A stretch of DNA of 37,414 bases from a virus. The translations under genes and the position numbers were made by a program. Under the pieces are notes generated by a model. It was not told where the DNA came from. It ran no database searches and worked only from the letters and a program-made list of their open reading frames with translations. Below, piece by piece: positions 6,514 to 15,628 of the stretch (its first letter is position 1; the number at the start of each line of letters is the position of its first letter). Where the stretch lies: the IMG/VR virus record IMGVR_UViG_3300029319_006113, positions 1-37,414 of that record; one strand, 5' to 3'.

Positions 6514-8182
6514 AATATCTACTCTAGTCGCCGCAAACATATTTCACGCCTGCACATTCTATGAGAATCGAAGAGGGTACGTTGTTGCTCATGATGTGGA
6601 CACAACGCAGACGCTTTTCCGCATGCACTCGGTGTTCTATGAGAACCTAGACGCCATGGTGCGCCCAATGAAGCGTTTCTCTAACCGAAAAGAGATGCTG
6701 TTTGAAAACCCTGACGCGGAGACTAGAAGGGTGACTCCGGGGCTTGGTTCTTCCATTACAGTGCGTTCCGCAAGTTCGGGGGCTAAGAAGATTTCAGGCT
6801 CGCAAGGAGCAGCTGGTGTCGGTCGTGGAGACCGCATCGACATGCTTCATGGCTCCGAAGTGGCGTTTTGGCCTCGCGGGGAAGAGACTTTTCGAGGTTT
6901 TGCTCAAGCTGTTCCAGATGAACCCGATACTATGGTTGTCATCGAATCCACGGCAAATGGCCAAGGAGGGTTCTTCTATGACACTTGGTGGCAGGCTGTT
7001 CATGGAGAGATTGACTACACCCCTGTTTTTATTCCTTGGTTTGAGCATCCTCATTATTGCGCTTCTTATGTTGGCCGGAACCGGAGTGAGTGGCTGCCAA
7101 CCGACGATGAGTTTAAGCGGTTTCAAGATTATCAGGGGCACCTCCTTACTAATGAAGATTCCAAAGCGGCAAAGATCGGCGCAATGCTTGGAATTGACGA
7201 TGAGGAAGAACGTCTTGTTCGCAACCAAGGAGTTGGCTGGGACAATTTAAAGTGGAGAAGGTGGTGTATTCGAGCTCGTTGCGGTGGAAAGACGGACATC
7301 TTTCACGTCGAGTACCCATCTACACCTGAAGAGGCATTCATCGCATCGGGTCGTCCTCGATTCAATAACGAGAAGATTCGGGTCTTTATAGACAAGGTGA
7401 AGAGCCCGGAAACTGGTGTTTTGACAACGACAGACGAGCATTACGACTGGCAGAGGGAAGCGTTTCAGGCACCGAAGGAATTGAAGTTTGAGCCTGACAA
7501 GAAAGGGTGGATCCACATAATCGAACCTCCCAGGGAGGACCATTCCTACATTATTGGTGCCGACGCTAGCCACGGAGTTGGGCAGGATTCTGCGGCTTTT
7601 GTGGTCTTTAACCGGACAGAAAGGCGTTTTGTGGCCTATGGGAAAGACCCTTGGCTGAAGCCAGATAAGCTGGCTCGGCAGATGCTTTTTGCTGGATGGT
7701 ACTACAACAACGCTTGGTTAGCGCCCGAATACAATGGACCTGGAATGCTGACGACGCATACGATTGTGGAATCGGGGTATCCGAGGATGTATTATACCCA
7801 GAGATACAACACGTTGCAGCAGAGCTTTACGGACCATCCAGGCTTCCATACGGACAATCGAACGCGAGATATGATCATCGACCGGTTCGATGTTGCGTTG
7901 GAAAACGAGAGCGTGGACGTGCCCATTAAGGCTATTCTGGATGAGGCGCTGACCTTTGTACTTGACGAAAAACGCAACCGGGCCGACCATTTAGCAGGAT
8001 GCCATGATGACGTTCTTTTCGCTGCAATGATTGCTCTATTTGTGCATAATCAAGTCAGTGCGGACGATGTTCCGATAAAGGAAGTCCCCCGGCAGGCTAG
8101 GGGCTGGAGAAAGACTCCTCCTAAAGTAGACGACAAAATCGAGTCTCAAAAAGACGACGATCAACTCCTACTGTTTTTATAA
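6263..8182 (+). CDS. terL: terminase large subunit
   Basis: This 639-residue protein has the ATPase-plus-nuclease layout of large terminases, the motor that packages DNA into the prohead. The Walker A region LKSRRHRIST (78-87) sits where the family has a KxRQxGxST-like sequence. DMLHGSEVAFWP (about 193-204) is the Walker B region and VVIESTANG (about 225-233) the coupling motif. The nuclease half has GADASHGVGQDSA (Asp434), EYNGPGM and a late HDD. The Walker A is unusual because the normal Gln-x-Gly is replaced. The start could also be ATG 6314; ATG 6263 has GAGG 7 nt upstream. It ends TAATG on the next gene. Confidence 0.88.
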   Translation: MRHTRVSKAREDNLKREMEAHIARCLLDRRYYYAAHLKVVSEQSKLVPFGQLFPTQAKIQDQIDSDREEGRPTRLIVLKSRRHRISTLVAANIFHACTFYENRRGYVVAHDVDTTQTLFRMHSVFYENLDAMVRPMKRFSNRKEMLFENPDAETRRVTPGLGSSITVRSASSGAKKISGSQGAAGVGRGDRIDMLHGSEVAFWPRGEETFRGFAQAVPDEPDTMVVIESTANGQGGFFYDTWWQAVHGEIDYTPVFIPWFEHPHYCASYVGRNRSEWLPTDDEFKRFQDYQGHLLTNEDSKAAKIGAMLGIDDEEERLVRNQGVGWDNLKWRRWCIRARCGGKTDIFHVEYPSTPEEAFIASGRPRFNNEKIRVFIDKVKSPETGVLTTTDEHYDWQREAFQAPKELKFEPDKKGWIHIIEPPREDHSYIIGADASHGVGQDSAAFVVFNRTERRFVAYGKDPWLKPDKLARQMLFAGWYYNNAWLAPEYNGPGMLTTHTIVESGYPRMYYTQRYNTLQQSFTDHPGFHTDNRTRDMIIDRFDVALENESVDVPIKAILDEALTFVLDEKRNRADHLAGCHDDVLFAAMIALFVHNQVSADDVPIKEVPRQARGWRKTPPKVDDKIESQKDDDQLLLFL

Positions 8183-9132
8183 TGGCGCTAGACGAACAAC
8201 AGTCTAATACAGGATCGGGCTCGCTTACAGGCAGCTTAAAGATTGCGACTCCTAAGATTCGTAAAAAAAAGAAAAAGAAGAAGACGGACTGGCTGGGCAT
8301 GGCCTCGGAGATTGTCGGTGGGGCTGTTGGGGCCGCTATTGGGTTTGCTACGGGAGGTCCGGGGGGCGCTGCTGCTGGCGCTGGTGTCGGGATGAAATTG
8401 GGTGAAATGGGAGGCGTTGCGGCAAATAAAGCCGCTGGTCTTGAGGGAAAGGTGCAAAAAACTCCTTACACTGGCCTAGCCTCTTCTGCCGTGGGAGGGG
8501 CGCTTCGGTCTGAGTCGCTGTACGAGGGCTTTGACGAGGCTGAAGCGGCCTCTAAGGCATTGGATGCGGAGTTGAGCCAAAGTGGTGTTTTGCAAGGGCC
8601 GAGTGCGGCTCCTGCCGCGCCCCCAGGCCCAGCGCCGTTTGCGATGAGCTCAGAAAAGCAGTTGCGAGCCTTGAAAGGCGTTGTTGATGTGCAGTCGGAA
8701 ATGCAGCGGCAAAAGGGTGTCGAGAATCAGCGCCTCATGACAGCGGGCGTTCAGCCTAACACCTACCAGTCTGGAGTCTTTGACCCGGTCTCTGGTAGGT
8801 TTACGCTTTACAATGAAAAACTTAAGACTGGCGATTTTGGACAAGAGGTTTCTATTCCTGCGCGAGATATGGGGCTTAGTCCGCTTCCTTTGACGGCAGG
8901 TGCTCAGTATGGGCCTTCAGTTCTTCAATCCCAGACCCAGCCAACTTTGCCGCAGTCAGGCTTGCCTCGTCTGAAAAGCACTGTTTTAGAGGAGCTTGGG
9001 AATAGTTCGATACTTGACGGGGGGGCGGTCAGTGGCTCAGGAAAGCCAGAATTTGAGGACTGGTATAGGGATAACGGCGGCAAGTATGAAAATAAAAAGA
9101 AAGCCCGTGAGGCCTATGATGCGCTTCCGTAA
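8182..9132 (+). CDS. Gly/Ala-rich virion-associated protein (hypothetical)
   Basis: The product has 316 residues. After a polybasic run (KKKKKKK, about residues 29-35) comes a Gly/Ala-rich hydrophobic stretch at about 40-85 of the glycine-zipper type, able to insert in a membrane or pack as helical hairpins. The rest is Gln/Pro/Ser-rich, with FDPVSGRFTLYNEKL in the middle, and probably largely unstructured. It is coupled to the terminase by a 1-nt overlap and precedes the portal. Such proteins in short-tailed phages can be minor head or ejection components. I do not recognise a named family. Confidence 0.6.
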   Translation: MALDEQQSNTGSGSLTGSLKIATPKIRKKKKKKKTDWLGMASEIVGGAVGAAIGFATGGPGGAAAGAGVGMKLGEMGGVAANKAAGLEGKVQKTPYTGLASSAVGGALRSESLYEGFDEAEAASKALDAELSQSGVLQGPSAAPAAPPGPAPFAMSSEKQLRALKGVVDVQSEMQRQKGVENQRLMTAGVQPNTYQSGVFDPVSGRFTLYNEKLKTGDFGQEVSIPARDMGLSPLPLTAGAQYGPSVLQSQTQPTLPQSGLPRLKSTVLEELGNSSILDGGAVSGSGKPEFEDWYRDNGGKYENKKKAREAYDALP

Positions 9133-9156
9133 AAAGGCTTATAGCAGGAGAGTGTA

Positions 9157-11232
9157 ATGTCACGCTACGCAGAGTCGGTGAAAAATTTAAATACCGCGCA
9201 GCAGATTCGCTCCCGGTACAAGATGCTCGAACGGAGTATGCATAAGAAGCATATCGAGTGGCTTGAAACTTTGCACGCTATTCATGGTGACCAGTACAAG
9301 ATTGTCCAAAATGACCGACTGGTCGATTTAAGCCAGTTGCGGCAGGACGATCCATCTAGTTTTCGCGTTACGCACAACTACTTGTTCCAGACGTTTCGAT
9401 CTATGATTGCTGTGGCTCTTCAAAACGAGCCCTCTCCTATTGTCTCGTTGCTTCGACCCGGCAAAGATGCTCGGGCAATGGCGCGTGCGATTGAGCGCCT
9501 TCTCAAGTATTTCTATGTCGACAAAGAGTATGAGGAAGCGGTTAAGTCTGCCCTGGGGTGGACTTTTACTTGCGGAACCGGGTTTTTGGGAACGATGTGG
9601 GATTCCGAGGGCGCTCCTCCAGAATGGGTTCAAGACGTAGATAGCAATGGAAACCTAGTCTATGAGACTCGAAAAGAGCTTATGACGGGTGAGAATGGAG
9701 AGATGGTTCTCTCTGAATTTGGAACGCCGCTGACCGAAGAGGTCTTGGCTCCAAAGGGTTCGTATAAGAAGATGGGTGACTTGCGATTCGTTGCACCAAG
9801 CCCATTTGACGTATTTCCCCAGGGCGGTCCTACTTGGTCTCAGGTCAAGTCGGTTATTATTCGCCAGTACGAAGAAAAGCAGACGCTTGTTGATGTCTAC
9901 GGAGACAAGGCGAAAAACCTTGTTTCCGATGCAGACTCCAAGGACTTTGTGCGATTCGATGACTATTCGGGGCAACAAACTGTAGATCGGGAGAGGGATT
10001 TAGTACTTGTGCTGAACTACTACGAGCGCCCGACTCTGGACCACCCAGAGGGTCGTAGAATTGTCGTCGCGAACCAAATAATTTTGCACGAGGAAGAACT
10101 GCCCGGACGCGAACTCCCGATCTACCCTATTTATGACATGGAGCACCCATCTACTATGTGGGGAGAGTCTGCGATTCGACAGGCCCTTGAGGTGCAGCGC
10201 AATCTGAACAGCGCCGAAACAGACCTGTGGATGTCTCGACGAATGCACGCACAGCCGCGATTGCTTGCGGAGCAGAACTCCCTAGTGGATGGCATTACGC
10301 GAGTTCCGAATCAGCCTGGCGCGGTTCTAAGCGTGCGTCCTACAGCGAAGATGCGCCCATCGTTTCTTGTGGCCCCTCCTTTGCCTCGCTTTATTGAGTA
10401 TGCTCCAGAGCGATACCAGAAGGCGATTGAGGATATTGCTGGAGCTCACGGCGTGACAAAGGGAGACCAGAAAGGTCTTATGTCGGGTCGTCAGGCCAGT
10501 GTGATTATGGCCGCTGACCGGGCCAAGTGGGGTCCAACCATTAAGAACTTGGTCAAAGCAATCGAAGTTGCGAGTGAGCTGGGATTGAGTTTGTGGCGCG
10601 AGTTTGGTCCGCCGGAGCGCTCTATTCAAGTGTTTGGCCAGGTTGGAACTCCAGAAGACGTAATGATTTTCTACCGAGACTTCATTCCAGACCAAGTAAA
10701 GGTTCACATTGAGACCTCTACAATGATGCCGTACAACGAAGAGATTCGTCGCCAGCAAGTCAACGAGGCTTGGCAGCTTGGTGCAATCAAAGACGTTGGG
10801 ATGTACTGGAAGTTGCAGCGTCACGGTGAAATGGGTCGGTTGCTAGGAAACGATGAGCCTAGTCGCGCTCAGGCTCGAATTGAGATGACGCAGATGGAAA
10901 TGGGTCGAAACATGCCGGTTGAAATGCATGAAGACCACATGGCACACATTGACGAGCACCTAGAAAGAATGCGAAGTCCTGAATGGTACAAGCTGCCAGA
11001 AAAGGCAAAGGCAGCGTTCCGAATGCACGTTGCACAGCATCAGGCTATCTTGTCTGGCGAGAATGTGCAGAATCCAGTTTTGGCAGGCCGTAGCCAAATG
11101 CCAGGTTTGCAACCCGAAATGGTTGCGCCAGGAAGAGGAGGCGGTCTAAACTTGGCCCCATCAATGAACGCCGAGGGGCAGGCAACTTCGCCTGGAGTTA
11201 ATCCGGGCCAAGAGATTCTAATGGGAGCATAA
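9157..11232 (+). CDS. portal protein
   Basis: This 691-residue protein matches podovirus-type portals, the dodecameric ring at the capsid vertex through which DNA enters and leaves. Supporting features are its size and place between terminase and scaffold. It also has the N-terminal RFRVTHNYLFQTFRSM-like segment, a helical crown region and LNSAETDLWMSRRMHAQPRL around residue 350. The early lines mix helices and acidic loops as in portal wings; the last 80 residues are Gly/Pro/Met-rich. A strong ribosome site (GCAGGAG) precedes ATG 9157. The gene stops 1 nt before the scaffold ATG. Confidence 0.82.
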   Translation: MSRYAESVKNLNTAQQIRSRYKMLERSMHKKHIEWLETLHAIHGDQYKIVQNDRLVDLSQLRQDDPSSFRVTHNYLFQTFRSMIAVALQNEPSPIVSLLRPGKDARAMARAIERLLKYFYVDKEYEEAVKSALGWTFTCGTGFLGTMWDSEGAPPEWVQDVDSNGNLVYETRKELMTGENGEMVLSEFGTPLTEEVLAPKGSYKKMGDLRFVAPSPFDVFPQGGPTWSQVKSVIIRQYEEKQTLVDVYGDKAKNLVSDADSKDFVRFDDYSGQQTVDRERDLVLVLNYYERPTLDHPEGRRIVVANQIILHEEELPGRELPIYPIYDMEHPSTMWGESAIRQALEVQRNLNSAETDLWMSRRMHAQPRLLAEQNSLVDGITRVPNQPGAVLSVRPTAKMRPSFLVAPPLPRFIEYAPERYQKAIEDIAGAHGVTKGDQKGLMSGRQASVIMAADRAKWGPTIKNLVKAIEVASELGLSLWREFGPPERSIQVFGQVGTPEDVMIFYRDFIPDQVKVHIETSTMMPYNEEIRRQQVNEAWQLGAIKDVGMYWKLQRHGEMGRLLGNDEPSRAQARIEMTQMEMGRNMPVEMHEDHMAHIDEHLERMRSPEWYKLPEKAKAAFRMHVAQHQAILSGENVQNPVLAGRSQMPGLQPEMVAPGRGGGLNLAPSMNAEGQATSPGVNPGQEILMGA

Positions 11233-11233
11233 G

Positions 11234-11968
11234 ATGTCAGAAGAGCAAGCAGCAGTCGAAATGGCAAATATTGAAGCAATGGGAGGAGGTTCTCCTCAAT
11301 CAGAGGCCGCAGCGCAGCCTACGGTTGATTCCTTGCAAAGCCAACTACAGCAAACACAGGCGATGATGCAGCAACAGCAGCAAGCCCACCAAGCCCAAAT
11401 GGACCAAATGATGCAGTCCCTAGGGGCAATGGTTCGGGGCCAGGGTGCAGCGCAGGCCATGCAGCCTCCAGCGCCGCCGCAACCAGTTCTCCCTCCGGGG
11501 TTTGAGAATCTGGATATGGATGACCCATACGTCAAGCCACTGGCAGCACTCGCGCAGCACATGGCAACACAGAATGCGGAATTGACGCACACTGTAAAAT
11601 CTTTACGAAGCCAGGTTGACGAGCAGTTGATGGAGTCTCATCGACGAGATTTGAACAGCAGTGTTGAGACTGCGATGTCCAAACACAAGGTTCCAGAAGA
11701 GCTAAAAGACCTTGCCCGAACAACTGTGTTTGCTTTAATGCACACCAGTGACGGAAAAAATATAGACGCGGACACAATGGTGCGTAATTATATGCAACAG
11801 GTAGGCAAATACACCGATGGTGCTTTCAAGCGTCGAGCCGAAGAAGCGAAGAAGCCTCGGTCTATAGCGTCTGTTATAAAATCGGGTGGTGTGCCGAATG
11901 AAACACCAAGGACGTGGGATGACGCAAAAGCAGCGTCTCTTGCATTTATTAAAGCCATGAGAGGCTAA
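11234..11968 (+). CDS. scaffolding protein
   Basis: This 244-residue protein lies between portal and major capsid, the standard place for a scaffold that shapes the prohead and is later removed. The first half is Gln/Met/Pro-rich (a Gln-Met helix at about residues 33-65, then a Pro-rich linker). The second half is helical and charged (HKVPEELKDLARTTVFALM...). A basic C-terminus (KRRAEEAKKPRSIASVIKSGG) is suited to capsid contact. There are few aromatics, no cysteines and a high coiled-coil tendency. Confidence 0.72.
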   Translation: MSEEQAAVEMANIEAMGGGSPQSEAAAQPTVDSLQSQLQQTQAMMQQQQQAHQAQMDQMMQSLGAMVRGQGAAQAMQPPAPPQPVLPPGFENLDMDDPYVKPLAALAQHMATQNAELTHTVKSLRSQVDEQLMESHRRDLNSSVETAMSKHKVPEELKDLARTTVFALMHTSDGKNIDADTMVRNYMQQVGKYTDGAFKRRAEEAKKPRSIASVIKSGGVPNETPRTWDDAKAASLAFIKAMRG

Positions 11969-11987
11969 ATCCGTAGGAGGAAAGAAA

Positions 11988-13271
11988 ATGTCAGTTACCG
12001 CTCAAGCTGATATCTCAGAGCTGCTTAAGACGAATTATCGTCCTGTTTTTGTAGATACGATCTACCAAGACACGATGCTGTTTGACTTGCTGAAGAAATA
12101 TAGTGGAGATGTTCGAGGTTCGTCGGTCAATCATGCTGTGGAGCTTACTCGCTCTCATGGTGGTGGTGGTCGTGGGGCTGGAGCATTTCTTCCAGTAGAT
12201 TATCCAGAAAGCTTCAGGCAGTCCTCGGTTACTCTTAACCGATGGTACTGGACTATTAGCGTAGACGGATTCGCCGTTGAAATGTTCAAAAAAGGCGACG
12301 GATCATTCGCGGATTATCTCGACTTGCGAATGAAAAACGCTGTACGGGACGCCACTAACCAGCTAAATCGAATCTCCCACGGAGACGGAAGCGGTGTGTT
12401 GGCTAAGATTAACGTGAGCGGCAAGGTTGACGCTGGAAGTGCTGTGACCATTAGCCATGTGAATGGCTACAGTTTTGGCGCTTGTCAGTTCCTTGAGGAA
12501 GGGGATTCTATTGCAATCCTTGACTCCACTGGAACGACCGTTAAGGCGACGACACGCATTTCTAAGGCTTCTGGCGGAGCCATTGACTGGGACGCCCAGC
12601 AGATCTACTTGGCAGACACAGTGGCCGGATTGGCTGTGGGCGACCTTATCGTTCTCGGTGATGCGTTCGGTAACTCTTACAACGCAGAGGCCAACGGTCT
12701 TCGTGGAATCATCAAGAACACAGGAACTGTTCAAGGCATCTCTTGCGATGACTACAACCGATGGAAGTCCATCATTGTTGACAAGACTGCCGCTCCTGTT
12801 CCTTACGACTGGACGCACGTTACGCGATTGGTTTCTGGTTCGATGTATAAGGGCTCAAGCTCTCCTGCGAACTTGGTTCTGTTGCTGCACCCAGCAATGC
12901 TCGAAGAGCACCAGCGCCTTGTGGACCCAGACCTTCGATACCAGCCAACTGACTTCCAGTTGAACAAAGGTCTCGAAGTTCCAGTGTTCTCTGTTCTCGG
13001 AAAGCAGATTCCTGTTCGAGATTCGGTACACATGGGATACCAAGAGATTGTGTGCTTGAACACTGACGAGCTTGAGCGATTCGAGTTGGCTCCAATGGAT
13101 TGGGACGACTCAGATGGCGCGATTGTGAAGAACCTTCAAGGTAAGGATGCAGTATACGCCTTCTTGAAGTACTACTGGGCTATTGCGGCCAAGTCGTTGA
13201 ACCACTTCGCTCGTATGGATGGTATTCAGGTTGACACGGATTACGTCTCTGTGATTCACAAGACCATGTAG
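11988..13271 (+). CDS. major capsid protein (HK97-like)
   Basis: This 427-residue protein follows the scaffold and is preceded by the strongest ribosome site of the block (TAGGAGGAAAG). The opening ISELLKTNYRPVFVDTIYQDTMLFDLLKKYSG resembles the N-arm and E-loop start of podovirus HK97-fold capsid proteins. A Gly-rich loop (GGGGRGAGAFLP) and a long central domain follow. Later, SVLGKQIPVRDSVHMGYQEIVCLNTDELERFE resembles the late P- and A-domain strands. An intrinsic terminator follows the stop immediately, as expected of the most abundant product. Confidence 0.82.
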   Translation: MSVTAQADISELLKTNYRPVFVDTIYQDTMLFDLLKKYSGDVRGSSVNHAVELTRSHGGGGRGAGAFLPVDYPESFRQSSVTLNRWYWTISVDGFAVEMFKKGDGSFADYLDLRMKNAVRDATNQLNRISHGDGSGVLAKINVSGKVDAGSAVTISHVNGYSFGACQFLEEGDSIAILDSTGTTVKATTRISKASGGAIDWDAQQIYLADTVAGLAVGDLIVLGDAFGNSYNAEANGLRGIIKNTGTVQGISCDDYNRWKSIIVDKTAAPVPYDWTHVTRLVSGSMYKGSSSPANLVLLLHPAMLEEHQRLVDPDLRYQPTDFQLNKGLEVPVFSVLGKQIPVRDSVHMGYQEIVCLNTDELERFELAPMDWDDSDGAIVKNLQGKDAVYAFLKYYWAIAAKSLNHFARMDGIQVDTDYVSVIHKTM

Positions 13272-13278
13272 TAAGTGA

Positions 13279-13304
13279 GGGGGGCTTCGGCCCCCCAACC
13301 TTTT
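13279..13304 (+). terminator. intrinsic terminator after the major capsid gene
   Basis: GGGGGGC and GCCCCCC close a TTCG tetraloop (loop 13286-13289), followed by AACCTTTT. The stem starts 7 nt after the capsid stop. The short T run suggests partial termination, which would lower expression of the downstream tail genes relative to capsid. Confidence 0.85.
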
Positions 13305-13319
13305 AAAGGAGATGGTGAT

Positions 13320-13778
13320 ATGGCGATCACAGGTAGAAATTTAGACTTGTCGGCGTTGGCCCTTTTGGGGCGAGATTTGACAAAAGATGGCGATGATTCG
13401 ACCGAAAGTTCATTTGTAACTAGCCCCCGACAGGCGTTTCAGGTGCTAGAGGTTGGTTGCACGATTGTAGTGAACTCTGGAGGTGCGGCAAGCACGATTG
13501 CCGCTAAATCAGTGTGGGATTGCAAGGTCTATGACAAGAACAACCAGAGTGGCGTAAAAATTGCCTCGGCTGAATTTGCAGCCACTTCTGTTGCTGGTGA
13601 TGAAAAAACATCTCGCGATGGGTCATTTGCGTTTGAAGCAGATTTTCAAAATGCCTCCGACCGTGTTTTTGCAAAAGGCGCTCGGATTGTTATGGTTCAG
13701 TCAACAAAGACCGCAGACACCGGCGACGTTTTTGCACCGTATGTTTTAGGAATACCATTTGGAGCGCCTACGGCGTAA
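13320..13778 (+). CDS. small virion protein, candidate head decoration
   Basis: This 152-residue protein follows the capsid terminator. I chose ATG 13320 because AAGGAG lies 8 nt upstream; the frame open from 13275 runs back through the terminator. The sequence is beta-rich and Ala/Ser/Thr/Asp-rich with few charged clusters (VLEVGCTIVVNSGGAASTIAAKSVWDC, then a KIASAEFAATSVAG stretch). It resembles decoration or head-fibre proteins that sit right after capsid genes, but no specific family is recognised. Confidence 0.6.
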   Translation: MAITGRNLDLSALALLGRDLTKDGDDSTESSFVTSPRQAFQVLEVGCTIVVNSGGAASTIAAKSVWDCKVYDKNNQSGVKIASAEFAATSVAGDEKTSRDGSFAFEADFQNASDRVFAKGARIVMVQSTKTADTGDVFAPYVLGIPFGAPTA

Positions 13779-13790
13779 AGGAAAAGAGAA

Positions 13791-14312
13791 ATGGCAGGTA
13801 CAGGACAAGGAATGCTTCAGCCTACTAAGCTGATTTTGACAGATGACTTTCATGAAAATTTGGCCCTTCCTGGGTATCAAGGGCAGCTGAAAAGCATTGC
13901 TTCGGATATTGCTTACACTGATGATACAAGCAAACTGTTTGTTGTTCCAGACGGCTGCACTGTAGAACTGATGGATGTTGGCTTTACTTTTCCGTATGGG
14001 TTTACGTTTACCGGCTCGCACAAGACTACAGTCGGTTTTGCAACGCTCGATAATGTTGCTGGAAGTAACACCACCACATTGATTACGGAAAAAGAGTTGA
14101 ATGCAACAACGGGAGCAGTGGCGGGAGGAACAACGCTGTCCGTCGCTAGGGGCGATTTTGCTTGGGATGCTGCATATGACACGGCTGCCGAGCGTCAGTT
14201 TGGACCGGGGACTGTGTTTGGATTTAAGTCTGACCAGACAGGAACAACAACAACAGCGGTGCTTCCGTTTATGCGATTTAAGTTTGTTTCTAAGGACATG
14301 GGACCTATCTAG
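13791..14312 (+). CDS. small beta-rich virion protein
   Basis: The product has 173 residues and its start is preceded by AAAGGAAAAGAGAA. It is mainly beta (LFVVPDGCTVELMDVGFTF, HKTTVGFATLDNV, then a Thr-rich loop and VLPFMRFKFVS at the end). The sequence has few helices and many Thr/Gly turns, as in decoration or minor head proteins. The gene lies between the candidate decoration protein and the head-tail connector genes. The function is inferred from position only. Confidence 0.55.
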   Translation: MAGTGQGMLQPTKLILTDDFHENLALPGYQGQLKSIASDIAYTDDTSKLFVVPDGCTVELMDVGFTFPYGFTFTGSHKTTVGFATLDNVAGSNTTTLITEKELNATTGAVAGGTTLSVARGDFAWDAAYDTAAERQFGPGTVFGFKSDQTGTTTTAVLPFMRFKFVSKDMGPI

Positions 14313-14791
14313 TGCCTGAGATGGAACTAATCAGGGTGGGGGATAGAACTCCCTCACCCGGTTTTGTTGCTGACCTAAAGGCATTCGACCCGGACCTGAA
14401 GATCAAATGGAGCAATCCTGACCAGGCATGGGTCGTCTACCAGACGGTTCGTCGAAACCGCAACTGTGGGGAGTGGAACGAGTCTTCGTTGTTTGAAGTT
14501 CGTGACTACGATGCCCCTGTGTTGTGGCTTCACGGAATGCGAGAGCCTGACAGGCGCGTATTGGCCAAGCTGTATGAAAAGAGGGCCTTGGATAAGGCTG
14601 AGCGCATACAGCGGGCTAAACGGCGCGTAGAGGCCCTTAAGAAGGCAGAGAACGATAAGCTCGAAGCCAAACTTGCTCCGGCCAAAGAAGGCATGATGCG
14701 TGGGGCATGGGAAATGCGGAAAAGCGGCGTTGCCGGATCCATCGCCCCGGTTTACACTCCTAGTGGAGGAATGAACCAAACCAAGGAGTAA
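14312..14791 (+). CDS. conserved phage protein near head-tail connector genes (hypothetical)
   Basis: The product has 159 residues. The first 80 residues hold a compact domain (LIRVGDRTPSPGFVADLKAFDPDLKIKW, then WVVYQTVRRNRN and VLWLHGMREPDRRVLAKLYE). A basic helical stretch at about 85-120 (RAKRRVEALKKAENDKLEAKLAPAKEG) looks coiled-coil-like. GTG 14312 overlaps the previous stop by 1 nt; ATG 14321 is an equally plausible start, as neither has a clear Shine-Dalgarno site. The position suggests a head or connector accessory role. I do not recognise a named family. Confidence 0.55.
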   Translation: MPEMELIRVGDRTPSPGFVADLKAFDPDLKIKWSNPDQAWVVYQTVRRNRNCGEWNESSLFEVRDYDAPVLWLHGMREPDRRVLAKLYEKRALDKAERIQRAKRRVEALKKAENDKLEAKLAPAKEGMMRGAWEMRKSGVAGSIAPVYTPSGGMNQTKE

Positions 14792-14794
14792 ACG

Positions 14795-15628
14795 ATGCCA
14801 AGCATTAGCCGTGGAGATATGAGAACAAGGGTTCGACGGCGGCTTGAAGACGTTTCTTCTGTCAATCCTCACTGGTCCAACGACGAGCTAAACGACTACA
14901 TCAACGAGTCGATTCGAGACTTCTGGGATGAAGTATACACTCGCAACCGGTATGTGTTGCCTGTTACGACCCTAGATGACTACACATGGCCTGCCAACCA
15001 AGTCTCTGCGAATCTAACGACTCTTGTGTCTGCGAAAGCCGGTCACGGCCTCGGCAAAGAGTTCGACATCTATTTGATTAGTCAGTACGTCGATAGCGAC
15101 AACACATTCGATTCGTCTAATCCGACGAACTACCCGGTTCCTTTGACTCGCACAAACTACGAGGAATTGTACCGTCACAACGTGTACTCGTCTCGGTTTT
15201 ACGATGACTTCCAGTTTAGTAACAATAGCGGGTTTGATGGAGGAGCGCCTGGAGGCAGTTACCAAGCAGGGGTGTTCCGAAGCAGCACGAGTCGAGGCTT
15301 GTTCCGTTGGGCGATTCAATCGAGCGATGACAACGATGGCATCAATCTCTTCATGAGCCCTGTTCCGGCCAATGCGATCCGATTGCGAATCCAAGTGCTG
15401 TTGCCATTCAGCTCGCTAGACCAAGACAACGACATTGTCCTCAATAACGAGTTTGACCGCTTCGTTGACTTGATCGAATACAACACAGTGATTAAGGCTA
15501 AGGGCCGCTCAGATGAAGCCACAGACCCTGTTGTCCAAGCATACCTGCGGAGACTGGATTATCTGCACCAGTGGCTGGCCAGCAGGTCTAAAACTGGATA
15601 TACGAGGGTTGTGACGGATGGCTACTAG
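14795..15628 (+). CDS. head-tail adaptor protein (putative)
   Basis: The 277-residue product starts SRGDMRTRVRRRLEDVSSVNPHWSNDELNDYINESIRDFWDEVY, the opening helices of phage adaptor proteins that bind beneath the portal. The middle is Ser/Asn/Tyr-rich and probably a beta insertion (about 80-170). IRLRIQVLLPFSSLDQDNDIVLNNEFDRFVDLIEYNTVIKAKGRSDEA returns to the conserved helical half. Place in the order (capsid, small proteins, adaptor, tail hub) supports the call. It overlaps the next gene by 11 nt. Confidence 0.68.
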   Translation: MPSISRGDMRTRVRRRLEDVSSVNPHWSNDELNDYINESIRDFWDEVYTRNRYVLPVTTLDDYTWPANQVSANLTTLVSAKAGHGLGKEFDIYLISQYVDSDNTFDSSNPTNYPVPLTRTNYEELYRHNVYSSRFYDDFQFSNNSGFDGGAPGGSYQAGVFRSSTSRGLFRWAIQSSDDNDGINLFMSPVPANAIRLRIQVLLPFSSLDQDNDIVLNNEFDRFVDLIEYNTVIKAKGRSDEATDPVVQAYLRRLDYLHQWLASRSKTGYTRVVTDGY

